Origin: Lotus japonicus
Lineage: Eukaryota > Streptophyta > Magnoliopsida > Fabales > Fabaceae
Direction: 5' to 3'
Assembly (NCBI RefSeq): GCF_012489685.1
Contig: NC_080045.1
Coordinates: 9,449,648 to 9,513,647 of the forward strand
DNA length: 64,000 nucleotides
Part shown: positions 32,670 through 49,200 of the stretch, in pieces
Layout: each line of letters begins with the position of its first letter
Position numbering within the stretch: position 1 is the first letter of the stretch
Position numbers and translations under genes: made by a program
The notes under the pieces: model-generated
Database searches by the model: none
What the model was told of the DNA's origin: nothing
What the model saw: only the letters and a program-made list of their open reading frames with translations

Positions 32670-35206
32670 TAACTAAGACCATTGCTAATAGGCTTAAGCT
32701 GATTTTGCATGATTTAATTTCAGAGGCCCAAAGTGCTTTTGTTCCGGGTCGGTTAATTACAGATAATGCTTTACTTGCGTTTGAATGCTTCCATTACATG
32801 AAGAAGCGAGTAACAGGAAGGCAAGGCATGATGGCTCTTAAGCTTGACATGTCTAAGGCATATGACCGAGTGGAGTGGCCTTTCTTAAAAAGTATTCTCA
32901 CCCATATGGGGTTTCCATTGCAATGGGTTGAGCTTATAATGACATGTGTTACTACTGTGAATTTTTCTATTATGGTTAATGGTAACCCGCAACCAACTAT
33001 CGCACCTCACCGAGGTTTGCGACAAGGAGATCCTCTCTCCCCTTATCTTTTCATTTTATGTGGTGAAGCTTTTTCAGCTCTTATTCAGCGTGCTATGTCT
33101 GAGTCTGCTTTACATGGTATTAAAATTGCTCGTTCTGCTCCTGTCATCTCACATCTTTTGTTTGCAGATGACAGTGTACTATTTTCCCGGGCATCTCTTG
33201 AGGAAGCACAGTGTATAAAAAACATTCTTGCAACCTATGAGCGTGCTTCTGGGCAAGTGATCAATTTGGACAAGTCCATGCTTTCAGTTAGCCGAAATGT
33301 GCCAGAGAACTGTTATTATGAGCTTCAACAGCTTTTGGGAGTAAAGGCAGTAGAAAGCTATGACAAGTACTTGGGGCTCCCTACTATCATTGGGAAGTCT
33401 AAAAACCAAATTTTCCGGTTCGTTAAGGAACGAGTATGGAAGAAACTCAAAGGATGGAAAGAGCGTACACTCTCTAGGGTAGGTAGAGAGGTGTTGATCA
33501 AAGCTGTGGCACAGGCAATACCGTCATATGTTATGTCCTGTTTCATTTTGCCAAATGGTTTATGTAATGAGATTGAAGGTATGATTTCACGTTTTTATTG
33601 GGGTGGTGATGTGACCCGAAGAGGTATGCATTGGGTTAAGTGGAGTACTCTTTGCCAGCCGAAGTTGAATGGTGGTCTTGGATTCCGGGATTTTAAATCT
33701 TTCAACCTAGCCCTCGTGGCGAAAAATTGGTGGCGAATCCATAACCATCCAGATTCCCTCCTTAGTAGGGTATTCAAGGCAATTTATTTTCCGAGGGGCA
33801 ACATGATTGGAGCCAGAAAAGGCTATCGTCCGAGTTATGCCTGGACAAGCATCTGGAAAACATCTGATTTGGTTCAGAGAGGGACTTCATGGCGCATAGG
33901 TAATGGTTTGAATGTCCGAATTTGGGAGGATCGTTGGCTTCCTCATGGCTCGCCCATTAACTTTAGGCATGATGTGGTGGAAGAGCTTAAGCTTGAGACG
34001 GTTGCTCACCTTATCCAACCTGGGGCTAGTGTTTGGAACAAAGAGTTGATTGAATGGACTTTCTGTCCTGCTACTGCAAAGAATATTTTGGCGGTCCCTT
34101 TACCTCTTCATCCAGCTGAAGATTTGCTGTTTTGGGAGCACACTTCTGATGGGCTCTACACGGTGAGTTTTGGCTATGATTTCCTTCAGAGTTCAGCAAG
34201 TCAGGCATCCCCATCTTCCTCAAGCTCATCCTCTGCTGGTTTGGATGTGGGCCTTTGGAGAAAATTCTGGAAATCGAGCTCTATCCCGCGGGTGAAGGAG
34301 GTTGTTTGGCGGATTTGCGTGGATGCTATTCCCACGCGTGCAAGCCTCAGGAGGAGGTCCTTGGATGTTGATCCCAGTTGCCCGGTGTGTGGTCAAGAGG
34401 AGGAGAGTGCCAGCCACTTGTTCCTGCAGTGTCCGCTTGCTCGTGGCTGCTGGTTTGTGCATCTTGGGGTTCATGTGGAAGCTGGAATGGAGATTATGGA
34501 CTTCATGAGAGCTGTGCTTAGGGAGCGTGATAGCTGGGTAATTTCTCAGGTACAGACTGTGTTGTATTGTTTATGGGAGGCGCGGAATAGGTGGCTTTTC
34601 GAGGAACGGCGGGCGGATTGCCAAACGGTGTTGGATCGGGTTGCCGCGTTAGGTGTTCCAGCGGCGATAGCACGGGTCGACGCGCGCCAAGAGCGGACGG
34701 GCATAGGGACTTGGACACGGCCAGCAGCTGATATAGTCAAGGTAAATGTGGATGCTTCTCTTGGTGATGACATGTTTGTTGGGTTGGGTTTGGTAGCTAG
34801 AGATGAGCAAGGTGAAATTTTGGCAGCAGCTTCTTCATATCCCACGGTAGCAGCTTCTTCGACTGAGGCGGAGGCCCTTTGTCTCCGTTGGGCCATGCTT
34901 TTATCTTCAGAGTTAGGCTTCAGGCGTGTCCAGATTGAGACGGATAGCTTACAGTTATTCCATGCTTGGAATAGGGGTGTTGGAAGGTCTCTTTTATTTT
35001 CTGTTGTTCAAGACTGTAAGGGTCTGTTGAATTTGTTTGATTATGTTGCTTTATCTTTTATTCGTAGGCAGGGAAACACTTGTGCTGATTTTATGGCCCG
35101 GAACGCCTCTACCCTCTCAGATGTTGTTTGGATAGAGGAAGGTCCCCCGGGTTTGTATGGCCTTCTTCAGGCGGATATTTTGGCTTCTATGCCGGCTATG
35201 ATTTAA
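32657..35206 (+). CDS. LINE reverse transcriptase / zf-RVT / RNase H frame
   Basis: Open for about 849 codons, unusually intact. RT: 'KLITKTIANRLK', 'LKLDMSKAYDRVEW' (catalytic Asp), 'GLRQGDPLSPYLF' and 'HLLFADDSVLFSRA' (catalytic Asp pair, about 33160). zf-RVT: 'CPVCGQEEESASHLFLQCPL' (about 34380-34440). RNase H (RVT_3): 'VNVDASLGDDMFVGLGLVAR', 'STEAEALCLRWAM' and 'IETDSLQLFHAWNRG', ending 'TCADFMARNAS'. No ATG is required at its start: it reads from the 'NVLFKL' motif directly after the deletion, so it is the tail of a formerly longer ORF2. It could be translated only if re-initiated. Confidence 0.92.
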   Translation: MFKLITKTIANRLKLILHDLISEAQSAFVPGRLITDNALLAFECFHYMKKRVTGRQGMMALKLDMSKAYDRVEWPFLKSILTHMGFPLQWVELIMTCVTTVNFSIMVNGNPQPTIAPHRGLRQGDPLSPYLFILCGEAFSALIQRAMSESALHGIKIARSAPVISHLLFADDSVLFSRASLEEAQCIKNILATYERASGQVINLDKSMLSVSRNVPENCYYELQQLLGVKAVESYDKYLGLPTIIGKSKNQIFRFVKERVWKKLKGWKERTLSRVGREVLIKAVAQAIPSYVMSCFILPNGLCNEIEGMISRFYWGGDVTRRGMHWVKWSTLCQPKLNGGLGFRDFKSFNLALVAKNWWRIHNHPDSLLSRVFKAIYFPRGNMIGARKGYRPSYAWTSIWKTSDLVQRGTSWRIGNGLNVRIWEDRWLPHGSPINFRHDVVEELKLETVAHLIQPGASVWNKELIEWTFCPATAKNILAVPLPLHPAEDLLFWEHTSDGLYTVSFGYDFLQSSASQASPSSSSSSSAGLDVGLWRKFWKSSSIPRVKEVVWRICVDAIPTRASLRRRSLDVDPSCPVCGQEEESASHLFLQCPLARGCWFVHLGVHVEAGMEIMDFMRAVLRERDSWVISQVQTVLYCLWEARNRWLFEERRADCQTVLDRVAALGVPAAIARVDARQERTGIGTWTRPAADIVKVNVDASLGDDMFVGLGLVARDEQGEILAAASSYPTVAASSTEAEALCLRWAMLLSSELGFRRVQIETDSLQLFHAWNRGVGRSLLFSVVQDCKGLLNLFDYVALSFIRRQGNTCADFMARNASTLSDVVWIEEGPPGLYGLLQADILASMPAMI

Positions 35207-35238
35207 TCTATTTGATGTTTCGTTCAAAAAAAAAAAAG

Positions 35239-35589
35239 AGAACACATATGGCTAAACCATATGGAAAAAATTGTATTTTTTTAACTACCCTGTAAATTTT
35301 TTTAACTACCCTGAAAAAATGAATAAATTCGTTAGCACATGTTAGATAATTGAATATAAAACACTCATGTTTGGTAGGGAAGAGATAAAAAAAATAGAAA
35401 GGAAAAGAGAGATAGAGACAAGATACTCACATCACACTCTCATTTTTTTGGGAAATAGATTCATTGAAGAGAGGTGATTAAACTATGTGCGCCTTATGTT
35501 TTGGTTGAAGAAGGGCGATGTTGCGTCTTATTTGCGTAATATTGTTTAGGATTGTATTTCGTTCAGCTTATCTTTCTTCTTAATTTCGT
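35239..35589. other. AT-rich spacer after the LINE
   Basis: Includes TTTTTTTAACTACCCTG repeated twice (35278-35317) and a purine-rich patch starting TGTTTGGTAGGGAAGAGA (35368) that resembles the left end of the MITE at 37744. No gene. Confidence 0.5.
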
Positions 35590-35750
35590 TTGACTTTTGT
35601 TAGGAGGGGAGGTAATAAGGACGCAAACTTCTTGGCTAGTTTGGTGTTCTCTTCTTGTGATTGTATTTAGGTCAAGGATGAACCGTTGAGGCTATCCATA
35701 TTTTATTGTTTGATTCTCTAGCTTAATGAAATTTCGTTTACCGTAAACAA
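35590..35750 (+). pseudogene. LINE RNase H tail fragment with 3' UTR
   Basis: Reads 'GNKDANFLASLVFSSCDC', the degenerate RNase H end, followed by a 3' UTR ending TAATGAAATTTCGTTTACC, a string common at the ends of plant L1 copies. Truncated. No poly(A) or target duplication defined. Confidence 0.55.
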
Positions 35751-35879
35751 ATATTTGTAAAAATTATTTGAGAACTATTTCACACGACACATAACAAGAA
35801 GGCACGACTTAGTTACTTTAGTAAAAATCCAAGTTTTCTTACAAAAATTAATAAAAAGAAAAGGAAAATAATAAGTCTG

Positions 35880-36354
35880 AAGTTCTGAAATCAACTTTGA
35901 GAATTAAGCCGACTAAGAACATAAACGACTGAATATTGTATTGAGTATAAAATCAGTGTATGTTATACAAGAAATTTCCCTAGCTACTTTATATAAGGGA
36001 GGGATTTTCAACCCTAGGTACCCCTGTTCCCCCAACCGGGCGACTAACCTAGTTGACCAACTTACATGAATCTTGAAGGAAATCAAGGGATTCACTTACT
36101 ATCAGCGTGCACAATGGGATGTATCTAGATGACTGATTTCTTGGCTGGCCGAAGACCTTCACTCTGGCCTGGTGTGGTCTTTAGTCGCAATACGAACTAG
36201 TCCCTTCCTTGATGTGTCTCTGCTGGATAGGGCCTGACTCGCCATTAGAAGTCATCTGACCCATTCCCAGACCATATTAGTACCCCCTCAAGGCACAAAA
36301 AGCCTTTAGAACTAAGCTGGTGTGAACGTAAGTCATCGGGTTATGCTTTGTCTC
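35880..36354 (-). repeat. LTR-like fragment, minus strand
   Basis: On the minus strand: GAGGGGGTACTAATATGG, then a TATA-like CTTATATAAAGTAGC (about 35986-36000), a leader and GTCGGCTTAATTCTC. This looks like U3-R-U5 of a retrotransposon LTR. Neither end nor a partner was found. Confidence 0.4.
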
Positions 36355-36603
36355 ATGCTAGTGTCTCGTCGCGCGACCTTGGGCTGGTGCAGTAATAATT
36401 CATCGCGCAGTTGTAGGCCGACATGGTAGTAATCCTTCGCGTAGCCTTGGGCCGGCGTAGTAGTAGTGCATCGTGTGGCCTTGGGTCGGCACAATAGTAG
36501 TCTGTCACGCGTCCTTCGGTCGACATGGTAGTAGTTTAGCGCGCGGGCTTGGGCCGACATGGTTGTAGTTTAGCGCGCGGGCTTGGGCCGACATGGTTGT
36601 AGC
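36355..36603. repeat. GC-rich minisatellite, unit about 36 bp
   Basis: About seven imperfect copies of a unit close to GCGCGGGCTTGGGCCGACAT followed by GGTTGTAGTTTA. The last two copies are identical. It stands out in AT-rich surroundings. Minus-strand frames across it are repeat artefacts. Confidence 0.82.
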
Positions 36604-37743
36604 TAATGGCACGACACAGAGCCATGCAGGAGATTGCCAACACGAGATTTGGGAGATATCAAGTTGTGGAGACAATTATGCGAAACACTTAGGTGATTTT
36701 CATTCGCTTAGAGATCTGTCAGCCGACTCGTGAATCACAAAGGTGGTTTTCATTTATTTAGTGATATGTCGTCTGACTAAAGAAACACATTAAAATTGAC
36801 TAATCGAGTAGCCAAATTTGGTCAATATTTAGTTATACCATCTTCAAATTGTATGGTCCAACACGACATTGCAGAGAGATCATGGTCGGTGAATGAGTTA
36901 GTTGTTTGTCACTCTTAGTCCGACAACGAGCTGATTTGATCAACTGAATATGGTTGAACGGATATGCAACAAGTTAGTGTTATATGCAGCCGTTTAAACT
37001 GCAAAACAAAATTAGCAAAAAAGATGAGCATTTACAAAGAAGGTTGGCTTGCAAAGCATTTTCGGTTTATGAAAATTCTTTCTGACTTGATAGGTTTCTT
37101 AGTTTGTTGGTCGGCATAATAAGAGGTTTCTCAAGTTTTCCGATTTGAGTTCGGGGGCTTCCACCAGCATATCTGCAAATCAATTTATAGAAAGAGGTGC
37201 TTTTAAATGGTCTACCATTCTTCTGTTGCATTTCTCCATTTTTTAGTGATTGGCCTTTGAAACTTTGTGTTTGTTCCTTGCTTAATTTACGAGACGTCAA
37301 TTATATTCGTGAATCAGTGGTTGGTCGTGAACTTGATTGTGAAGATCAATTGATGAAGCACTTTCAGAAGAAGTGTGACTCTGAAGAAGGTAAGCTGAAC
37401 AAGAAGCACATCTGAACTAAATTCTTGAAAGTTCTACAAACCTACATTAATATGCATAAAAAGTTCTTACAATTTGTTTTGATTGAAAGTGACACTTAAC
37501 TTTTTCCTTAAAGAACAAAAAAAAGAGAATTTGAATCCAATTCTATTCTAGATTGCTCGTGGATTCACTTATTCACTGAAAATATGCCTATACAGAGCCA
37601 AAGTAGAAGAAATAATGTAACTTCATTGTAAGCTTAATTATACTTTCAGAAAACTAAAGTCAACCAGGGTAAGTCGCAAACTTATTTGAAAAGGTAAATC
37701 AAGCAATGAAAGACCAAAAGCTAGTAAATATTTGATACATGAA
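36604..37743. other. AT-rich intergenic, no gene seen
   Basis: Short overlapping frames on both strands (37067-37300, 37197-37415) have no family features. No repeat structure recognised. Confidence 0.5.
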
Positions 37744-38169
37744 CACTTTGGTAGAGAAGAGAGAGATAGAAAAGAGAGAGTAGAGAAGAGAGAAGTTGAG
37801 TAGAGAGAAATATATGAGAAATAGAGTAGATTTCATTGGTTCTTTGGTACGATAGAGATAGAGGTGAAAGAGAGAAGAGAGAGTGTCACTTTTCATATCA
37901 AAAGACATTTTTACCCATAAATTTTTTAAATATTTATATAAAAGATCAAAATGGTAAGTGGGGAAAAATTGGAAAGTAAAAAAAATTGAAGCAACATGCA
38001 TCATTTCTTCTCAAAGTGGGGAGATTGCTAAAAGGTGAGGTGGGCCACCATAATTCTCTCTCTCTCTCCTACAGTATTTTATGAACCAAATAAGGGTGGA
38101 AGTACAATCTCACCTCTAACTCCATCTATCCTATCTCTCTCTTCAAACTCTCTCCTACCAAACAAAGTG
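37744..38169. mobile_element. MITE with CACTTTG ends
   Basis: Left end CACTTTGGTAGAGAAGAGAG and right end CTCTCCTACCAAACAAAGTG are inverted repeats, extended inwards by GAGAGAGATAG/CTATCTCTCTC. GAA lies directly outside both ends (37741-37743, 38170-38172), which would fit a 3-bp target duplication. About 426 bp, purine-rich left and pyrimidine-rich right. No coding. Confidence 0.68.
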
Positions 38170-38651
38170 GAAGAGTGAAAGTTAATAAATTAGGTGATTA
38201 AATTGAAAGTATTTGATAAAACTAACACTTTGATTAGTTAAAAAATATAAAATGACATAAAGATGATTTGGCATTTAACAGTACTTTATGAATTACACAT
38301 AATTATCTATATTATTTTAATTTTAATATGATTATCAGTTTAATTTTTTTTTAAAATTATGGGACATCTAATCCACTCTATTTATTTTTTAAAAGGAGTA
38401 AGTTAATCATCTTCACCTTTAAAATTTATTAAAAAAAAGAGCTATAGGTTGCTAATTTATTGCTTAAAAACAATCAACGGATGTTTTTCTTAAAATCTCT
38501 AAAAATAATCTATTTTTTAAGACCTCTAAAGATCATTATTTTTTTGATATGAAAGAAACACACTTTAAATTAATATCCCACACCTTCCAGGTATATCACA
38601 AAATTACAATTATTACTCTTGCTAACTTACATTTTATAAATAAATGTGAGT
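38170..38651. other. AT-rich spacer, no gene
   Basis: Poly-A/T-rich DNA upstream of the small LINE copy. Nothing recognised. Confidence 0.5.
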
Positions 38652-38666
38652 AAATCAATAAACTCG

Positions 38667-39081
38667 AAACCGCCCGTGGAGGATAGCACTGGTGGGATCC
38701 TTTGAAGGCCAAGGTTTTGGCTTTGCGCAATGACATTCTTCTCATGTGGGAGCTTAATCTTCGTGTGGCTATTTGTGAAGTAGATTGCCTTGAGATTGTG
38801 AATACCTTGCGTGATGATCGCTTCCAGTATCACGAGTTAGCATCTTAACTTTTCTGTGCTTTGGAGTCTCCTTCATCGTCCATGGAGTGTTCAGCTTGAG
38901 CATATTCCGGTGAGTGCTAATGATGCGACTGATTGCCTTGTCAGGTTGGGGGCAGATCTTCAATACGCCAGCTACCCTTCGTTTAGAGACCCCTCCTTTT
39001 CAGCTAATCCCATCTTGGCTAGGAATCTATTCGCCCTTTAGCTTTTCTGTTTTCTCTTTACTTTTCCGACGTAAAAAATAA
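38667..39081 (+). mobile_element. short 5'-truncated LINE with 15-bp target duplication
   Basis: The sequence AAATCAATAAACTCG occurs at 38652-38666 and again at 39082-39096, exactly bounding a 415-bp insert. The insert encodes the end of a LINE RNase H in broken frames: 'VLALRNDILLMWELN', 'CEVDCLEIVNTL' and 'LEHIPVSANDATDCLVRLGA', and ends GTAAAAAATAA, a short A-rich tail. This is target-primed reverse transcription with early termination. It lies about 350 bp upstream of the aminotransferase start. Confidence 0.88.
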
Positions 39082-39433
39082 AAATCAATAAACTCGTCTT
39101 TAAATAAATTAGTATACCCCTAAAAATTATTATATTAAGTACACCTACAATTTTATATTCATTTTGAATTTTTTTATAAATCGATTTGTGATTGATAATC
39201 ACTTCGCACTCATCGCCCACAGTTTCGTTCTCTCGGTAACTTGTATCTTCACTTTTTAAAGTGATTCTCGCAATCTTTCTTTAATCTCATCGTTCCCTCC
39301 GCAATCCAATTTCGATTCATCCGGTACGCCATTAAACCACTCTGCAACTAGATCCATCACTCTTTCATTTCACTCGAGTTTGGTTGTAACCGTTTCCGTT
39401 ATTTCTGTTGTGGTCGGTTTGTTTCCGTTGCAG

Positions 39434-44805
<5,372 letters not shown>

Positions 44806-46269
44806 AACTGGATGAAATATTCTTTATCACCAAGCTTATATTTTTTGGTGAGTATTGTATCCAATCATAGTGGTCGGCACACATGACAATAATTCATGTA
44901 AACATTAATGTCATACATGTACTTTTAATTCCCTAGGAAATTTTGTAACCTTAAAATAAGTTGAATCAAACTATTGATGCATAATGAGTCTGCTTCTCGG
45001 ACTTGGAGCAAGTTGGATCAAAGTATTGATTTATAATGAGACTGTTTCTTTCATATTTCACGTGGGCTTTATCTAATAAAGCATGATTGCAATAGTTTTG
45101 TTGACTGCACATGCTTCTGTTGCTTAGTTAGCTTCTTTTTCTAAGCCAACTTTCAATATGATCGAATCATTCATATTGATTGAAAATCTGAGAGTTCACC
45201 CATGTCTTATATTGGGATCGGTGATGAGGTAAACAGAATAACCAAGATCGTAGTAATTGACTACATGATTAAGGGGGAAAACATTGTTACTCAACTTAAA
45301 CAAAAAAAAAAAAGTTAAAAGGGTGATACCCACAGGATCAAAAGTAAGAGAGCACCTCATTTCAGCCATACCCTATGTTAAATGGTGCTAAGAAGTCAAA
45401 GGGTATTCAAGTTATGCTTTATCAATCCACTCTAATTCAAATTGATCATAGACACAGTTTTTTAACAGAATTGATGAATGGCTCCTTCCTATGTTATGTG
45501 GGGCTTTCGGCAACCAACGTAAAATATGTCGATATCTTTAACATTAATATGTGATCCATATAATTAATCTCACTGAGTGGGACAACACTTTTGTTTGTTT
45601 GATGAATGGCTCCGTCAGAATATGGACAAGTTACCATGTTGCAATTCGGTGAGTTCACTAGGTTGTCATGTTGGCTGAAAAAGGTTTGCAAAGAAAACAC
45701 AGGATGAGCGAACTACATTTTTTCTTCTCCTGATTTAGCAGAATCATATTTTATTATATAGTATAGGAAATATGATAAAAGAAACAGAACAGTTCCATGT
45801 TCCACAAAATCACCACTCTATACACAAATGCCATGAAAGTTAAACTAAAATTCTTTACATTTGTCACCAGCAACCCAATGCTCTTCAGTCTTCACCAGCA
45901 TCACCTAACTTCTTTCCTTGTGAATGCATCTTTCTATGTTGCGGTCAAACTCCAAGGCTGTGTATATTGCACAGACATTCTGATTATTGTGTATCAGTTT
46001 GTAATTCCAAGCCTCAGTGGTTTGGCAGCTTCGCGAAACATGCCATGGATTCTCATTGTGTGAAATTGTTTCAAAGGAGGGTGCTACTGTGCTAGTAACA
46101 ATCTCCTTAACACATTTTCAACACATTTTTATTGATTGAAGTTCATAAGAGTCACAACTCGGAACAATATGTAAACTTCCTATGAAATTTAACCACGAAG
46201 AGAATGTGTTGAAAGAGTGTTATGGAGAGTGTTGTTAAGCATTTTTCTGTCTTCAAATGATGGTGGCTA
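44806..46269. other. convergent intergenic region (3' ends of two genes)
   Basis: Holds the 3' UTRs of the aminotransferase (+) and the kinase (-). A minus-strand open stretch at about 45917-46060 ('ENPWHVSRSCQTTEAWNYKL') looks mildly coding but belongs to no family I recognise. The plus-strand frame 45797-46063 overlaps it. Confidence 0.45.
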
Positions 46270-49200
46270 TCATTGACTAGAATTCTCAGGTGGATCAGCT
46301 GGTAAGACTTGTCGTGTTACTTGCGAAACTCTAAGTGTTCCTCCAAGCTCAACGGGTACAAGAGGGATGAGGGAGTGGAGAACATCTGCAATCAAGGGGC
46401 GGTAACATGGCTCTGGTTGCACGCATAGCACAGCCACAGCAGCAACCTACAAAGTCAAGGTTGCGGTTTAGTAGAATATAATAATACGGCAAAAACACTA
46501 ATTGAAGAGGCAGAGTGTATTAGAATCTGGGTTAGGCTCAACTCAACCCTAAAAATGAGCTTAAGAGACAGAGTATTCTACCCTTTATATGGACTTTGTT
46601 AGCTATATTTCTAGTGAATGTGAAATCTTAACACACTCCTCACGCTCAAAGCTAGACATCTAGAGATCACAAACTTCATAAAATTAACTTCATCAAATTC
46701 TGAGATATGAGATATCTGCGGGCTTGATTAACTTCATCAAATTCTCTTGAAATAACTGCAAACTAGATTGACTTCATTAATTTTTCCTGGAATAGATGTA
46801 GATCAGGTTGATTCTTGATCTTAAACTTCAGCCGGTGGCCCATCATGGATGGTCCAATTAATTTATTTAGGGTAAACTCTTATATGGTTATACCATATTA
46901 GAATTCGAGTTAGATCTAACTATGCACCAAAATCTAGCTCAGATGTGAGGATTGTTTTACTCTTTATATGGACTTTGTTACTCATATCTCTAATTAATAT
47001 GAGACATTGACAGAGTGACCTAATTCCAGTTGGGACTTAACACTATTAGTCTAATATTATAACTATTATCATTTCCAAAAAGGGTAAGTACAAAACTGGA
47101 AAACATGTCCGAGTTCAGCCTTGGAGATTAATCAAACCTGGTACAAGTGCTTGGGATCCATAGTATTCCTAATCACAGGATCCACAATGTTTGGGAGCTT
47201 GGATCTGTCAGTGAGTTGTGGCATGGCCTGCAATCATCATAAAGTAGCTATGTCATTTCCCATATCAATCCTATTTAATTTTATCAATCAAGCAACTCAT
47301 ACATACCCATGTGACAATAGATTGGCATTGAGCTGGTGCCAGTTTTTCTACAGGCTTCCTTCCTAATAGAAGCTCCAGAAGCACAACTCCAAAAGCATAC
47401 ACATCACTTTTATCAGTCAATTTACCTGTCAAAATAATTTACATGCGATTTCTTTAGTAAGCAATTCATGTGCTTTGGTTAGATGAATTTCACACAATTA
47501 GTTTTATGTACCCTATGGATCTGGCAATTTCTCCCCAAAAATCCTAGCATAAGTGATTCATTTTGGACATGTCTCATGTTAAATGTCTACTTTCGCAAAT
47601 AATCTCGTAGTGTGTGTTTGAATACCAGTTGAGTGAAACATAAACAGACTTTCATCCCAATTCCCACCAGAATAGTTCTGTTCACTTTTTGCATTAAAGT
47701 GTGTACCAATAATTGAAAGCTTATTAGGTTCGATCTGAGGAAAACCTTCAAATGTTTCCCATCTTTCAGACAAAAAATCAATTCCACCTCACTGATGCTT
47801 GCAGGCACAGTAGTTGTGAACAAATTGTAGTTCCTACTCTCATGATACTGTTTATTTTATTATCAATAATCTTTTTTATATATATTATCACTGACAAGAA
47901 GCAACTGGAGCAAACCAGGCATATGAGATTGTAACGTGTAGCTGACAACATATTAATTTAGTAATCTATATAACTTGCCATGTCAGTTGGGCAGGTACAT
48001 GCCCAAGGAGCACAAGATGCCCAAGCTTACACCTTTCAAACCTACCCCAAGCTCCATAAATTAATGCATCAAAGGGTCCAGATATGGATTCCCTTTAGTG
48101 AAAATCATGTATTCACGCAGTCAAGCATTTTTAGCCGTCGGATTTTGATGGGAGAATTCACATTTTAAGTTATAATAATAAATAACTTTAAATAGTAATT
48201 TGGAATCTGAGTTCTTCAATCTTGATCGGCGACTCAAAATGCTTGAATCCGTGAATGCAGGTTTTTCCTAATCCAAGGAGTCTAAATGGGCCCATAAAGA
48301 AAGGAAAACCAAAATCTTGGATCTTGTTTGTTGAAAGTTTAACAGTATATTAATTATTTATCAACTTGTCACAGCTCACACCGTTGAAATTGTATTAAGT
48401 TCAGCATGCATACCATCTAAAAGATACTCTGGTGCTACGTAGCCCAATGTGCCTGAAAGCTTGATGTTATTCTTATTTTGGGACCCATCGGTTATGGCAA
48501 GACCAAAATCAGAAAGCTGAATCCACCAATAAATAATAAGTCATGGGCGCACACAGAAAATAAAAGCTTTGGTGAATGAACAACATAATAGGAATAATTT
48601 ATTCAGCAATTTCAAGATGGTCTTTCCTTACCTTTGCATTGAAGTTTGCATCTAAAAGAATATTAGAAGATTTCAGATCTCTATGGATCACTTGAGGGTA
48701 ACAGTGTTCATGCAGATATTTTAATCCTCTGGTTGACATTAATGAATAGCATGTTAACAAAATAGACAACAAAGCAAGTGATAAAGTTTTGCAGTTAATT
48801 CTAAAGGCAGAATCAATTATGGGGAGAAGCTTCTGGGGATAAAATTGATTCTGGGGAAAAATAAACTGATACAAACATACTATAAGAAAAGGTCACCTTG
48901 ATGTGTCAAGAGCAATCTTCATCCTCATATGCCAAGTCAATGATGAGCCATGAGAAGGTCCTACTCAAAATCAAATTTTGGAAAATAAAGATATCAGTAT
49001 TATTTATGCACCAAAAAGTAAACTACTATTATTTTATAATTAACCTCATTATCTTTCTATTTGTGTCTTCTATTACAAAGCATCAGAAACAATGTGTTTA
49101 CTTTTTACCATGTAATTGAGTTTCCAATGACCCATTTTGCATCAACTCATAGACAATAAACCTTGTATCTTCATTACTGCTACACCCAAGCAGAGCAATT

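Larger units (their letters stand above)
31398..35238 (+). mobile_element. L1-type LINE, 5'-truncated
   Basis: Encodes the later part of the APE-type endonuclease, then reverse transcriptase, a CCHC-like zf-RVT and a C-terminal RNase H, ending in 12 A at 35226-35237. ORF1 and the first ~130 residues of the endonuclease are missing, as is usual for LINE insertions that terminate early. One internal deletion separates endonuclease from RT. The exact left edge (31330-31440) and target duplication were not found. The element is transcribed away from the neighbouring MATE gene. Confidence 0.92.

Noticed and set aside
31319..35351. GTTAGATAATT on both sides of the LINE as target duplication
   Set aside because: The right copy lies over 100 bp beyond the poly(A), so it cannot be the duplication; probably chance in AT-rich DNA.
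36333..36560. 75-codon minus frame rich in Arg/His
   Set aside because: It is the translation of the GC-rich minisatellite.
45797..46063. 88-codon plus-strand frame between the aminotransferase and kinase genes
   Set aside because: In the convergent 3' region, no recognised domain; the minus strand looks slightly more coding but is too short to call.
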